NCBI GenBank assembly: GCA_021785175.1 | Contig: JAJYGH010000013.1 | Coordinates: forward strand, 19,732 to 83,731 | From: Chloroflexota bacterium | GTDB lineage: Bacteria > Chloroflexota > Limnocylindria > Limnocylindrales > CSP1-4 | DNA length: 64,000 bases | Direction of reading: 5' to 3' | Part shown: positions 52,283-60,351 of the stretch, in pieces | Position numbering within the stretch: position 1 is the stretch's first letter | Layout: every line of letters begins with the position of its first letter | The notes under the pieces: model-generated | The model's database searches: none | What the model was told of the DNA's origin: nothing | The model's input: the letters and a program-made list of their open reading frames with translations, nothing else | Program-made: the position numbers and the translations under genes

Positions 52283-55200
52283 TCACGGCGCCGGCTTTGC
52301 GCTGGCCGGCGGCGCTCCGGTTCCCGACGGACCGTACCCCGTCAGCTCGACGTACGCCTCGCCGCCCTCGCTCCGCCCGTTGCGCGCGGCGCTCACGACC
52401 TGCGATCCCTCCCAGTACACGACGCCCGTGGTCGGCCGCGTGTCGAGCTCCTGGTCCGCCACCGTCGGCCGCAGGCGGATCGTCAGGCCTTCGGCCGGCA
52501 GGGTGATCGTCCAGCCCGCCGGGTAGGTCGCGCCGGTCGCCGGGCTCGTCCAGTGGTCGGTCACGGCGACGTGGAACGCCGACCGGTCGAGGTGGACGCA
52601 GGTGCCGTCGGGACGGACGAGGGTCCCGTACTCGAGAGCGTCGACCCCGGTCACGTCCCGAACGAGCGACAGGGTGAGGTCGGTGCCGTCGGCGAGATTG
52701 ACGGCGAACCAGTCCCATCCGCCCGCGCCGACCGCGATGAAGTTGCCCCACTGGTGGTCGAACCACGCCTCACCAGTCACCGTGTACCGCCGGCCGCTGA
52801 GGGTCACCGCGCCCTGCGCCGCCATGCGCGTCCGCGAGTAGTAGTACGAGCCGCCCGCGGCGCCGAAGTCGACCCAGCCGTTCGAGCCCTGGAGGACGGG
52901 GGGCCGGTCGGCGGAATCGAGCGACAGCTGGATCGAGAAGCCGGCCGAGGCGCTGGTCGCGCTCAGGAGATCGCGGCCGTTGATCCCCGCCATGACCCAC
53001 GGCATGCCCGACGACGGTGACGACGGAGCGGGCAGGTCCGGCGGGGCCCCACCGATCGCCCGCCCGCCCGCCGCAGCCCCTGGCCCGATCCCCGTCGCGC
53101 TCGGCAGGCCGGAGATCCCCAGCAGGAATCCAGCCTTCGGCCCGATGCCCGGCGGAAGCGCGCGCTGCAGCGCGTCCGGGATCTGCGGCTGGATGTCGCT
53201 GCGGACCAGCGCCCCCGTCCCGCCGAGGTCCACCTGCGGCCCGATCTCCGAGCGCTGGTCATACAGGAACCGCTGCCCGGTCTCGTCGGTCAGCGCGAGG
53301 TGCGACGCCCACGACACCGGGAACGCGCCGCGCTCGGCACGGAAGATGACGAACTCGAACCCGAACCGGTGGCCGTCCGGCGCCTGCAGGTGCCCCGTGA
53401 AGTACCACCACTCCGTCAGTCGGTTGTGCGGCGCCTCGTCCTGCGGGAACGAGAGCGCATGCGGGTCCGGCCGCGGCGTCGGCGAGGCCGAGGCCGTGGG
53501 CGGCACCGGCCTCGGCGTCGGATCCGTGCCCAGCAGGCGGCCCTGGGGCGAGCACGCGGCGAGCAGCAGCGCGGCCACGGCCAGGAGCGCGATGAGCTGG
53601 GTGATCGTCGCCCCTTCGACGAGCGGCAGGCGAGTCTCGACCCAGCGCGCCAGGCGCCGCGGCATCCACCAGTTCCAGTCGCCGAGCAGCCGCATCGTCG
53701 CCGGCACGAGGAGGGCCCTGACGACCGTCGCGTCGAGCGCGACCGCGATCGCGACCCCGAGGCCGAGCGCCTTGATCAGCACGATGTCGGCGAACGCGAA
53801 CGACCCGGCCACGACGACGACGATCGCCGCCGCGCTCGTGACGATCCGGCCCGACCGCTCGAGCCCCCGCGCGACCGCCTCGCGGTTGTCGCCGGTCGCG
53901 TCCCAGACCTCCTTCATCCGGCTCAGCAGGAATACCTCGTAGTCCATCGACAGCCCGAACAGCACGCAGAACAGGATGACCGGCTGCGTCGTCTCGACGA
54001 ACCCGAGCGGCCTGAAGCCCAGGAGCGCGGAGAGGTTGCCGTCCTGGAAGATCCAGACGAGCGCGCCGAAGCTGGCGACGATCGACAGGCTGTTCATGAT
54101 CAGGGCCTTCAGGGGCAGCACGACCGACCGGAGCAGCAGGAACAGCACCAGGTACGTGGTGACGATCAGGAACAGCGCGGTGCGCGGGAACTCGGCGGCC
54201 ACCGCGTGGACGACGTCCGTCACGTCGGCGGCGCCGCCCGCGACCTGGACCGTGATCCCGGGCGGTGGCGCGAGCGCGGAACCGGGCGTCCGCAGCTCCT
54301 CGACCAGGGCGTGGAACGCCGGACGGTTCGGGTCGTACGGGGTGTAGACCGAGAACGTCGTGAGGTTGCCGCGCGTCGTCGCCTGCAGCTCGGCCGCCGC
54401 GTAGCGGTCCGGGGGCCCGCCCGGTGCGCCGTAGAGCAGCTCGTACTGCGCCTCGGTCAGCCGAGGATCGAGGTTGACCAGGCCCTCGACGCGCACCACG
54501 CGGGGGTCCGCGGCGAGCCGCCGTGACCAGCCGTAGAGCTTCGAGATGTTCGCCGAACTGGTCACCGGCCCCGTCGTGTGGATCGCGAGCAGCAGCGGGT
54601 CGAACTCGCCGGGTCCGAACTCGCGCACGAGCAGGTCGTAGCCCTGCCGGGACGGCACGCTCTCGGGAAGGATGCTCGCGTCGGGCGCGTCGAAGCGGGC
54701 GTGCAGGAACGGCACACCGAAGAGGACGAGGATTGCGAGCGTCGGCACGAACACGCGGAGCGGCCGCTGCATGACCCAGCGCGCGAGCCTGCCCCAGCCG
54801 CCATCGCCGGCGTCCGGGTTGCGCTGCCGGAGCCGGCGGACGGCGAGCGCGTCGATGCGAGGGCCTGCGATCGTCAGCAGCGCGGGCAGCAGCGTCATGG
54901 CGGCAGTCACGTCGAGCCCGACCACGATCGCCCCGGCCGCCCCGACCGAGCGGAGGATCATGAACTCGAACAGGAGCAGCCCGGCGAGCCCGAGGAGCAC
55001 GGTCAGTCCGCTGAAGAACACGGCCCGACCGGCGGAGGCCACGGTGACCGCCACCGCCGACTGGACCGCGTCGCGGTCAACGCTCCCGTCCGGCAGGCGG
55101 CCGCCGCCCCGCCTCGCCAGCTCCTCGCGAAACCGGCTTGTCATGAGTAGCGAGTAATCGACGCCGAGGCCGAGTCCGAGGAGTGTCGTGAGGTTCAGGA

Positions 55201-56107
55201 CGAAGATGCTCATCGGCGTCAGGCTCGCGAGCACGAAGATGATCGCGAGGCTGAGCGCGACGGCCGTGCCGCCGACGACGAGCGGGACGGCCGCGGACAC
55301 CGCGCTCCCGAAGACGAGGAGCAGGGCCATCGCCGCCAGCGGCAGCGACACGAGCTCGCTGCGGCGCAGGTCGGCCTCGGACACGGTCTGGATGTCGCCG
55401 TAGAACGCCGGACCGCCGGCGAGGTACGTGCGAATGCCGGGCTCCGGGCGGAGGGCCGCCTGGACCGGGCCGAGCGCCTGGGGCGACTGGTCGGCCTGGA
55501 GATCGAGCGAGACGACCTCGTACACGACCGTGCCATCCGCGCTGACCTGGTGCGAGTTCAGCGTGTGCGGGAGGACCGCCGTGACGTACTTCGCGTGCGG
55601 GACGTTCGCGATGGCCTTCGCGACGGCCGACTCGAACTCGGGGCTGCCGGCGCGGGCGTCCGACGTCGACTGGATGACGATGACCAGCGCCGACGGAGGC
55701 AGGCCGAGCTTCTGCTCGAGGAGCTGCTCGGCCTTTGCCGACTCGAGCTGGTTGCCGGTGAACCCGCCCGCGCTCAGGACGCCCGGAGCCTGCGGCGCAA
55801 GGGGGGCCGAGACCAGGACGAGGACGGCCCAGAAGGCGAGGATGGGCCAGGGGTGCGCCGCGACCCACGCGCCGATCGCGCCGAATCGCCCGGCCGGTCG
55901 CGGGCTCGTCTCCTGCGGTCCCGCGGTCTGGCTTCCGCCGCCTGCCTGAAGGCGGCCCCGGGTCGGTCCCGCGGCGGCGCCGGTCCGGCCGCCCGGCACG
56001 CCCGCGCGACCGAGTGGCTCCGCGCGACGGAGTGGCTCCGCGCGACGGAGTGGCTCCGCGCGACCTTCGGCCTCCCCCGGGCCGCCGTCTCCCCCTGTGT
56101 CCGTCAC
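52283..56107 (-). CDS. MMPL/RND-family transporter fused to AttH/CrtC-like lipocalin domain
   Basis: A very large protein of 1274 residues. After a disordered N-terminus with repeated RAEPLR motifs, residues about 75-820 form a complete MMPL exporter: two RND halves, each one helix, a large external loop and five more helices. Core signatures are GLGLGVDYSLLMTSRFREEL in the first and LFGLSMDYEVFLLSRMKEVWD in the second half. A hydrophobic segment ending LLLAACS (Cys near residue 852) follows, then a Pro/Ser/Thr linker and an AttH/carotenoid 1,2-hydratase-like domain (EWWYFTGHL, GEAWFDHQWGNF). The start GTG 56107 has a weak site. An in-frame ATG at 53665 could start the AttH part alone as a lipoprotein. 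The substrate is probably a lipid. Confidence 0.85.
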   Translation of the reverse strand: MTDTGGDGGPGEAEGRAEPLRRAEPLRRAEPLGRAGVPGGRTGAAAGPTRGRLQAGGGSQTAGPQETSPRPAGRFGAIGAWVAAHPWPILAFWAVLVLVSAPLAPQAPGVLSAGGFTGNQLESAKAEQLLEQKLGLPPSALVIVIQSTSDARAGSPEFESAVAKAIANVPHAKYVTAVLPHTLNSHQVSADGTVVYEVVSLDLQADQSPQALGPVQAALRPEPGIRTYLAGGPAFYGDIQTVSEADLRRSELVSLPLAAMALLLVFGSAVSAAVPLVVGGTAVALSLAIIFVLASLTPMSIFVLNLTTLLGLGLGVDYSLLMTSRFREELARRGGGRLPDGSVDRDAVQSAVAVTVASAGRAVFFSGLTVLLGLAGLLLFEFMILRSVGAAGAIVVGLDVTAAMTLLPALLTIAGPRIDALAVRRLRQRNPDAGDGGWGRLARWVMQRPLRVFVPTLAILVLFGVPFLHARFDAPDASILPESVPSRQGYDLLVREFGPGEFDPLLLAIHTTGPVTSSANISKLYGWSRRLAADPRVVRVEGLVNLDPRLTEAQYELLYGAPGGPPDRYAAAELQATTRGNLTTFSVYTPYDPNRPAFHALVEELRTPGSALAPPPGITVQVAGGAADVTDVVHAVAAEFPRTALFLIVTTYLVLFLLLRSVVLPLKALIMNSLSIVASFGALVWIFQDGNLSALLGFRPLGFVETTQPVILFCVLFGLSMDYEVFLLSRMKEVWDATGDNREAVARGLERSGRIVTSAAAIVVVVAGSFAFADIVLIKALGLGVAIAVALDATVVRALLVPATMRLLGDWNWWMPRRLARWVETRLPLVEGATITQLIALLAVAALLLAACSPQGRLLGTDPTPRPVPPTASASPTPRPDPHALSFPQDEAPHNRLTEWWYFTGHLQAPDGHRFGFEFVIFRAERGAFPVSWASHLALTDETGQRFLYDQRSEIGPQVDLGGTGALVRSDIQPQIPDALQRALPPGIGPKAGFLLGISGLPSATGIGPGAAAGGRAIGGAPPDLPAPSSPSSGMPWVMAGINGRDLLSATSASAGFSIQLSLDSADRPPVLQGSNGWVDFGAAGGSYYYSRTRMAAQGAVTLSGRRYTVTGEAWFDHQWGNFIAVGAGGWDWFAVNLADGTDLTLSLVRDVTGVDALEYGTLVRPDGTCVHLDRSAFHVAVTDHWTSPATGATYPAGWTITLPAEGLTIRLRPTVADQELDTRPTTGVVYWEGSQVVSAARNGRSEGGEAYVELTGYGPSGTGAPPASAKPAP
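56012..56064. repeat. 18-bp tandem repeat in the N-terminus of the MMPL gene
   Basis: GAGTGGCTCCGCGCGACG is repeated three times head to tail (56012-56029, 56030-56047, 56048-56064, the last one 17 bp). On the minus strand it encodes the repeated RAEPLR motif in the disordered leader of the transporter. Copy number may vary between strains. Confidence 0.85.
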
Positions 56108-56117
56108 ACGCCCCCGG

Positions 56118-56591
56118 TCATGCCTCCTGCTGCCCCGCCGGGACCGGCTCGCACCCAGCCTGCGGCCCGCTCTCCTCGATCAGCTCGATGACGCTCCGGA
56201 CGTCGGCGACGCCCCGCACCGTCGCGATCACCGAGCAGTACTTCTCGCTGCTCAGGTGGACCGCGCGCTCGACCGCCGTGGGGTCGACGCCGCGCCCGCA
56301 CACGACGTATGTCAGCGTGATGCGTGTGAAGGCCCACGGCGCCTCATCGAGCTGCTGGCCGTCCAGCCGCACCTGCACCCCCGTCACCGGCTGGCGCTGC
56401 TTGCGCAGGATCTCGACCACGTCCCATGCGGAGCAGCCTCCGACGGAAGCGAGGAACGCCTCGGCTGGCCCGATCGCGTGCATCACGCCGTCCTCTGCCG
56501 GGGCGGCCATCTCGATCGGCTGGTCCGGACGCACCCCGCGGGCCTCGAACGTGGCGCGCTCCGGCTTCCACGTGACGGTGACGTGCTTCAC
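56118..56591 (-). CDS. OsmC/Ohr-family protein
   Basis: A 157-residue OsmC-like protein. The two redox Cys are visible: one in SVGGCSAWDVVEIL (near residue 53), the other in SSEKYCSVIATV (about residue 118). The family reduces organic hydroperoxides using a thiol or lipoyl partner. The start GTG 56591 has GGAGG at good spacing. It lies upstream of the MMPL gene on the same strand, with only about 10 bp between them, so they are probably one operon. A link between peroxide defence and lipid export is speculative. Confidence 0.9.
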   Translation of the reverse strand: MKHVTVTWKPERATFEARGVRPDQPIEMAAPAEDGVMHAIGPAEAFLASVGGCSAWDVVEILRKQRQPVTGVQVRLDGQQLDEAPWAFTRITLTYVVCGRGVDPTAVERAVHLSSEKYCSVIATVRGVADVRSVIELIEESGPQAGCEPVPAGQQEA

Positions 56592-56831
56592 GATGACCTC
56601 CAGGGGCGCGGGAGCGGGCGGTGGCTCGAACGTTGGACGCAGGTGGCGCGCGTGTGCGGTCCGAGCGCAGCATAGCCGCGGAAGACGCCGCGGTTCCTGC
56701 GGGCGCTGTCGCCGCGGAGCCCCGCCCACCGGGCTGGCCCGGGCCGGACCGCCGGCACCTCGACCGTCGGGCGCAGGTCCGGGGCGATGCGTGCGGGAGC
56801 GCCGGCTGCGGTAGCATCGTCAGTCCATGCA

Positions 56832-56854
56832 GACTGCATAAAGCCTATGCAGTC
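56832..56854. promoter_or_regulatory. 9+9 inverted repeat operator candidate (GACTGCATA-N5-TATGCAGTC)
   Basis: A perfect inverted repeat with a 5-nt centre in the spacer between the divergent osmC and kamA genes. An additional ATGCAG at 56827-56832 overlaps the left arm, giving three related half-sites. Such a structure suits a dimeric repressor controlling one or both genes. The regulator is not identified. Confidence 0.5.
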
Positions 56855-56939
56855 GGGGCGGGCGGCAATCGGGGCGCGAGAGTCCGCGCGACGTTCGGGG
56901 CGGGGTCGAGGTGGGTGGTGAGCAGAACGGGAGGACGCG

Positions 56940-58571
56940 GTGAGTGAGCAGACAGTGCCGGCGGCGCACGGGGCGGCGCCAAGCACGTCGTCCGTGGAGG
57001 CCCGGCCCTTCGTCAACCAGCGCGACCCGGCGCGGCGCCTCGGCCCCGACGGGAGGCCCGCCGCCAGCCGCCGCGCCCCACTCTGGGCGGACGTGCCCGA
57101 TGAGCAGTGGAACGACTGGCGCTGGCAGCTCTCGCACCGCGTGAACTCGCTCGAGGAGCTCGAGCAGGTCCTGAACCTCACCGACGACGAGCGCGAAGGC
57201 CTCTCCGCTCCCGACAAGTTCCGTGTCGACGTCACGCCGTACTTCGCCAGCCTGATCGACCCCGACGACCCGAACGACCCGATCCGCCGCCAGGTGATCC
57301 CGACCGGCCGCGAGCTGCGTTCGTTCACCGGGATGATGGAGGACTCCCTCGCCGAGGACCGCCACTCGCCCGTGCCCGGCCTCGTCCACCGCTACCCCGA
57401 CCGCGTCCTCATGCTGATCACGACGCAGTGCGCGAGCTACTGCCGGTATTGCACCCGGTCGCGGATCGTCGGCGACCCGAGCCAGAACTTCAACCGTCGA
57501 GAGCACGAGGCGCAGCTCGACTACATCCGCCGGACCCCGCAGATCCGCGACGTGCTGATCTCGGGCGGCGACGGCCTCACGCTCGCCCCGAAGCTCCTCG
57601 AACAGGTCATCCGTGGCCTCCGCGAGATCCCCCACGTCGAGATCATCCGGATCGGCAGCCGCGTGCCGGTCTTCCTGCCGCAGCGCATCGACGACGAGCT
57701 CTGCGACATGCTCGCGAAGTACCACCCGGTCTGGCTGAACATCCACGTCAACCACCCGAACGAGATCACGCCCGAGCTCGCGCGCGCCTGCGACCGGCTG
57801 ACCCGCGCCGGCGTGCCCCTCGGGAACCAGTCGGTGCTGCTCGCCGGCGTGAACGACTGCGTCCACATCCAGCGCGACCTCGTCCAGAGGCTCGTCGAGA
57901 TCCGGGTCCGGCCCTACTACCTGTACCAGTGCGACCTGGTCGAGGGCGCGGGACACTTCCGGACGCCGGTCGGCAAGGGGCTCGAGATCATGGAGGGGCT
58001 GCGCGGCCACACGTCGGGGTACGCGGTGCCGACCTACATGATCGACGCGCCTGGCGGTGGCGGGAAGATTCCCGTCATGCCGAACTACCTGATCAGCTAC
58101 TCGGACCACAAGGTCGTGCTGCGGAACTACGAGGGCTACATCACCACGTACGAGGAGCCCACGGAGTACGCGCCGCACGAGAAGTCCAAGTGCTGGCACT
58201 GCCAGCACCAGCGGCCGGAGCCCGGCCAGAAGGGCGTCACGGCGCTGCTCGACGGGGACGCGATGTGGATCGAGCCGCAGGGGTTCGCCGAGATCCACAC
58301 GCGCGGCGCGACGGAGGGCCACCGGCTCAAGGACCCGTCGAAGTGGGTGCCGCTCGGAGTGGGGCCGATCGAGGGGCGGCCGGTGCGACAGGCGCTCGGC
58401 GAGGGCGACAGTGGGTCGGCCGACCGGCCCGCCACGGAGAACGGCACACGAACGGATGGCGCGCCGGCGACCGGCGGACCACCTGCCGACGCGCGGGTCT
58501 ACGGCCCTGGCGAGGAGCCGCGGCCCGCACCCGGAGAGCCGAACGCGACCGCGAACCACGAGCTGCTGTAA
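56940..58571 (+). CDS. kamA: lysine 2,3-aminomutase (radical SAM)
   Basis: A radical-SAM and PLP enzyme that converts L-lysine to L-beta-lysine. The 543-residue protein has the cluster motif CASYCRYC (Cys164, Cys168, Cys171) within TTQCASYCRYCTRS, the SAM-binding SGGDGLT, and the PLP Lys376 in APGGGGKIPVMPNY. A late KCWHCQ supplies a zinc-type Cys pair. The C-terminal 80 residues are Gly/Pro/Glu-rich and probably disordered. GTG 56940 follows GGGAGGA. No downstream catabolic genes (kdd, kce) or ablB were seen, so beta-lysine may feed osmolyte synthesis, EF-P modification or another route encoded elsewhere. Confidence 0.95.
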   Translation: MSEQTVPAAHGAAPSTSSVEARPFVNQRDPARRLGPDGRPAASRRAPLWADVPDEQWNDWRWQLSHRVNSLEELEQVLNLTDDEREGLSAPDKFRVDVTPYFASLIDPDDPNDPIRRQVIPTGRELRSFTGMMEDSLAEDRHSPVPGLVHRYPDRVLMLITTQCASYCRYCTRSRIVGDPSQNFNRREHEAQLDYIRRTPQIRDVLISGGDGLTLAPKLLEQVIRGLREIPHVEIIRIGSRVPVFLPQRIDDELCDMLAKYHPVWLNIHVNHPNEITPELARACDRLTRAGVPLGNQSVLLAGVNDCVHIQRDLVQRLVEIRVRPYYLYQCDLVEGAGHFRTPVGKGLEIMEGLRGHTSGYAVPTYMIDAPGGGGKIPVMPNYLISYSDHKVVLRNYEGYITTYEEPTEYAPHEKSKCWHCQHQRPEPGQKGVTALLDGDAMWIEPQGFAEIHTRGATEGHRLKDPSKWVPLGVGPIEGRPVRQALGEGDSGSADRPATENGTRTDGAPATGGPPADARVYGPGEEPRPAPGEPNATANHELL

Positions 58572-58741
58572 CGGCGCGCGTCCGAGCCCGAGTGACGCGG
58601 CGGCGGAAGGACGGAAGGGAGCCCGTGCCCGGGCTGCGACCCGGGATCCTGCTGTTGGCGCAGGCGGCGCCATGGGAGCCCAGGCTCGAGGCGACCCGCT
58701 CGAGGCGACCGGCGCGTCGATGGGCCGGGGCCCCTCGTCAC

Positions 58742-59635
58742 CTAGTTCCGGCGGCCTCCGAAGATCCCCCGGGCGATCCGGACCTCGTCGCGGTCCGGCG
58801 CCTCGGGCATCTCCTCCAGGTACCGGTCGAGGCCGCGCACCGCGTCGGTGAACCGGCCGCACCGCCCGTACAGGAGCGCGCGGTCGCGCCGGAGCGCGGG
58901 ATCGCGCGGGTCGAGGATCACGAGCAGTTCGAGCGTCGCGAGGGCGGGCGCCCACTCGCGCCGCGACAGGTAGATCCCGCGCAGGTTTCCGAGGATCCGG
59001 GCGATGATCTCGCGCCGCGTCGCGGGACGCAGCATCGAGCGCCGGAACGCGACCGGTCGCCCGAGTGCCTGGCGCATCACGTGCGCGCAGTCGTCCTCCG
59101 ACAGCGTCCGGCCGCGGTCGTACGGGTCGATCAGCCGGCCGTCCGGGCCGCCGAGGATGAAATGGCCGGGAAGCCCGATCCCGAACAGCGGCAGCCCGAG
59201 CTGCCACCCGACTTCGAGCTCGATCACCCCGAGGGCGATCGGCAATCCGCGCCCGAGCCGGAGCACGTCTCCGAGGTACGCGTGCCGCGGCTCCCACGCG
59301 TCGCGCGCCGCGCCGCGCAGCCCCATCTCGACGTACAGGACCTCGTGGAGCGCATCGAGGATGGCGTTCAGCTCGTACGGGGTCCGGATCCCGGAGTCGC
59401 GCCGCGCGCATGGACGGAGCTCCTGCGGCAGCGTCGCGCGGACGCGATCCGCGATCGCGTCGAGCTCGTCGGCGAGGACACGCGGCGTCGAGGCGGGGTC
59501 GGCCTCGGCGGCGATGCACGCGCAGGCTGCGGCGAGGTCGATGAACGGGTCCGGGCGCGCGACGATCCCGGCGAATGGCGCGCGAAGAGCGGGCAGCCGG
59601 GCTGCGCGGGGTTCGCGTGGGAAGGGGTCGGGCAT
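58742..59635 (-). CDS. SirB1-family transglutaminase-like/TPR protein
   Basis: A 297-residue protein of the SirB1/YchA type: a transglutaminase-like domain (GLRGAARDAWEPRHAYLGDVLRLGRGLPIALGVIELEVGWQLGLPLFGIGLPGHFILG, residues about 105-160) and a C-terminal TPR-like segment (YLSRREWAPALATLELLVILDPRDPALRRDRALLYGRCGRFTDAVRGLDRYLE). The catalytic Cys of true transglutaminases is not evident. ATG 59635 is preceded by TACTAT at 6 nt, a leaderless layout. It converges with kamA. The molecular role of the family is unsettled. Confidence 0.85.
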   Translation of the reverse strand: MPDPFPREPRAARLPALRAPFAGIVARPDPFIDLAAACACIAAEADPASTPRVLADELDAIADRVRATLPQELRPCARRDSGIRTPYELNAILDALHEVLYVEMGLRGAARDAWEPRHAYLGDVLRLGRGLPIALGVIELEVGWQLGLPLFGIGLPGHFILGGPDGRLIDPYDRGRTLSEDDCAHVMRQALGRPVAFRRSMLRPATRREIIARILGNLRGIYLSRREWAPALATLELLVILDPRDPALRRDRALLYGRCGRFTDAVRGLDRYLEEMPEAPDRDEVRIARGIFGGRRN

Positions 59636-59641
59636 GGGCCG

Positions 59642-59647
59642 ATAGTA
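59642..59647 (-). promoter_or_regulatory. leaderless-type -10 (TACTAT)
   Basis: TACTAT on the minus strand lies 6 nt before ATG 59635, with no ribosome site. Confidence 0.45.
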
Positions 59648-59787
59648 GGGGACGGGTCCACTCCTGTCGTGCCGGGCCGCCCGCAGTGGGTGGTGCGCGT
59701 CTGCCGACCGGCGTTCTCGCCCGTGCTCTTCCCGTCATGGCCGTCCGCCGGCCCCGCGTCATCGGCTGGCGCGGTCTCCGCGGGATC

Positions 59788-59871
59788 GCTCGACCGTCGG
59801 CTGCGTGGCATCCGCCGCCCGCTCTCGCCGCTCGACCGTCGGCTGCGTGGCATCCGCCGCCCGCTCTCGCC
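59788..59871. repeat. 42-bp perfect tandem duplication
   Basis: A 42-bp unit starting GCTCGACCGTCGGCTGCGTG is repeated exactly twice (59788-59829 and 59830-59871) in the spacer upstream of the 59935 gene. It is probably a recent slippage duplication. Confidence 0.9.
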
Positions 59872-59920
59872 GCCCGATCGGCTGTTCTCGTCGTGTGCCT
59901 GCCGGGCGCCCGTCCCGTGA

Positions 59921-59926
59921 TAGCCT
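59921..59926 (+). promoter_or_regulatory. leaderless-type -10 (TAGCCT)
   Basis: TAGCCT, 8 nt, then ATG 59935; no ribosome site. Confidence 0.4.
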
Positions 59927-59934
59927 CGCCTGCG

Positions 59935-60351
59935 ATGGTCACCCTTCGCGACGTTCCCGGCCTGCCCGACGCCGACATCGCGCCGCCCGTGATCGCCGAG
60001 TCGGGCGACCCGTTCGCGGCGCTCCGGATCGTGCACCTGCTGGCCCGGATCCCGCGCGGCCGGCCGGTCCGTGTCCGGGACATCGTCGACGCGCTCAACG
60101 CGCGCTGGCTCGACTGGTCGTTCGACCGCAAGGTGGTCCTCGACGCGATCGTCCAGCTGCAGGCGAACTGGATGGGCGACTACCGCACCGTCGGCGGGAT
60201 CGTGCTCGACCGGGATGCGTACGGCGAGACCGTGATGATCGAGGACTCGCCACGTGTCGACCCGTGGATGATCCTCCAGGTCCAGGCGCTCGCCGACGCC
60301 AGCGCGGAGCGGCTCCGGGACTTCACGCGCGAGCAGGGCGACATCTCGTGA
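59935..60351 (+). CDS. conserved hypothetical protein coupled to the class IV aminotransferase
   Basis: A 138-residue soluble protein. I do not recognise the family. The middle part (FAALRIVHLLARIPRGRPVRVRDIVDALNARW) looks like a helical winged-helix-type domain, followed by KVVLDAIVQLQANWMGDYRTVGGIVL with a beta-hairpin wing. A DNA-binding or small regulatory role is possible but unsupported. TAGCCT at 59921 is 8 nt before ATG 59935, suggesting leaderless initiation. The aminotransferase starts on its stop (GTGA). Confidence 0.7.
   Translation: MVTLRDVPGLPDADIAPPVIAESGDPFAALRIVHLLARIPRGRPVRVRDIVDALNARWLDWSFDRKVVLDAIVQLQANWMGDYRTVGGIVLDRDAYGETVMIEDSPRVDPWMILQVQALADASAERLRDFTREQGDIS

Noticed and set aside
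57107..59920. A 937-codon plus-strand frame
   Set aside because: It overlaps kamA out of frame and is antisense to the SirB1-like gene. Composition is that of a shadow frame.
56820..60131. A 1103-codon minus-strand frame
   Set aside because: Mostly antisense to kamA and out of frame with the SirB1-like gene. It has low-complexity composition and no motifs.
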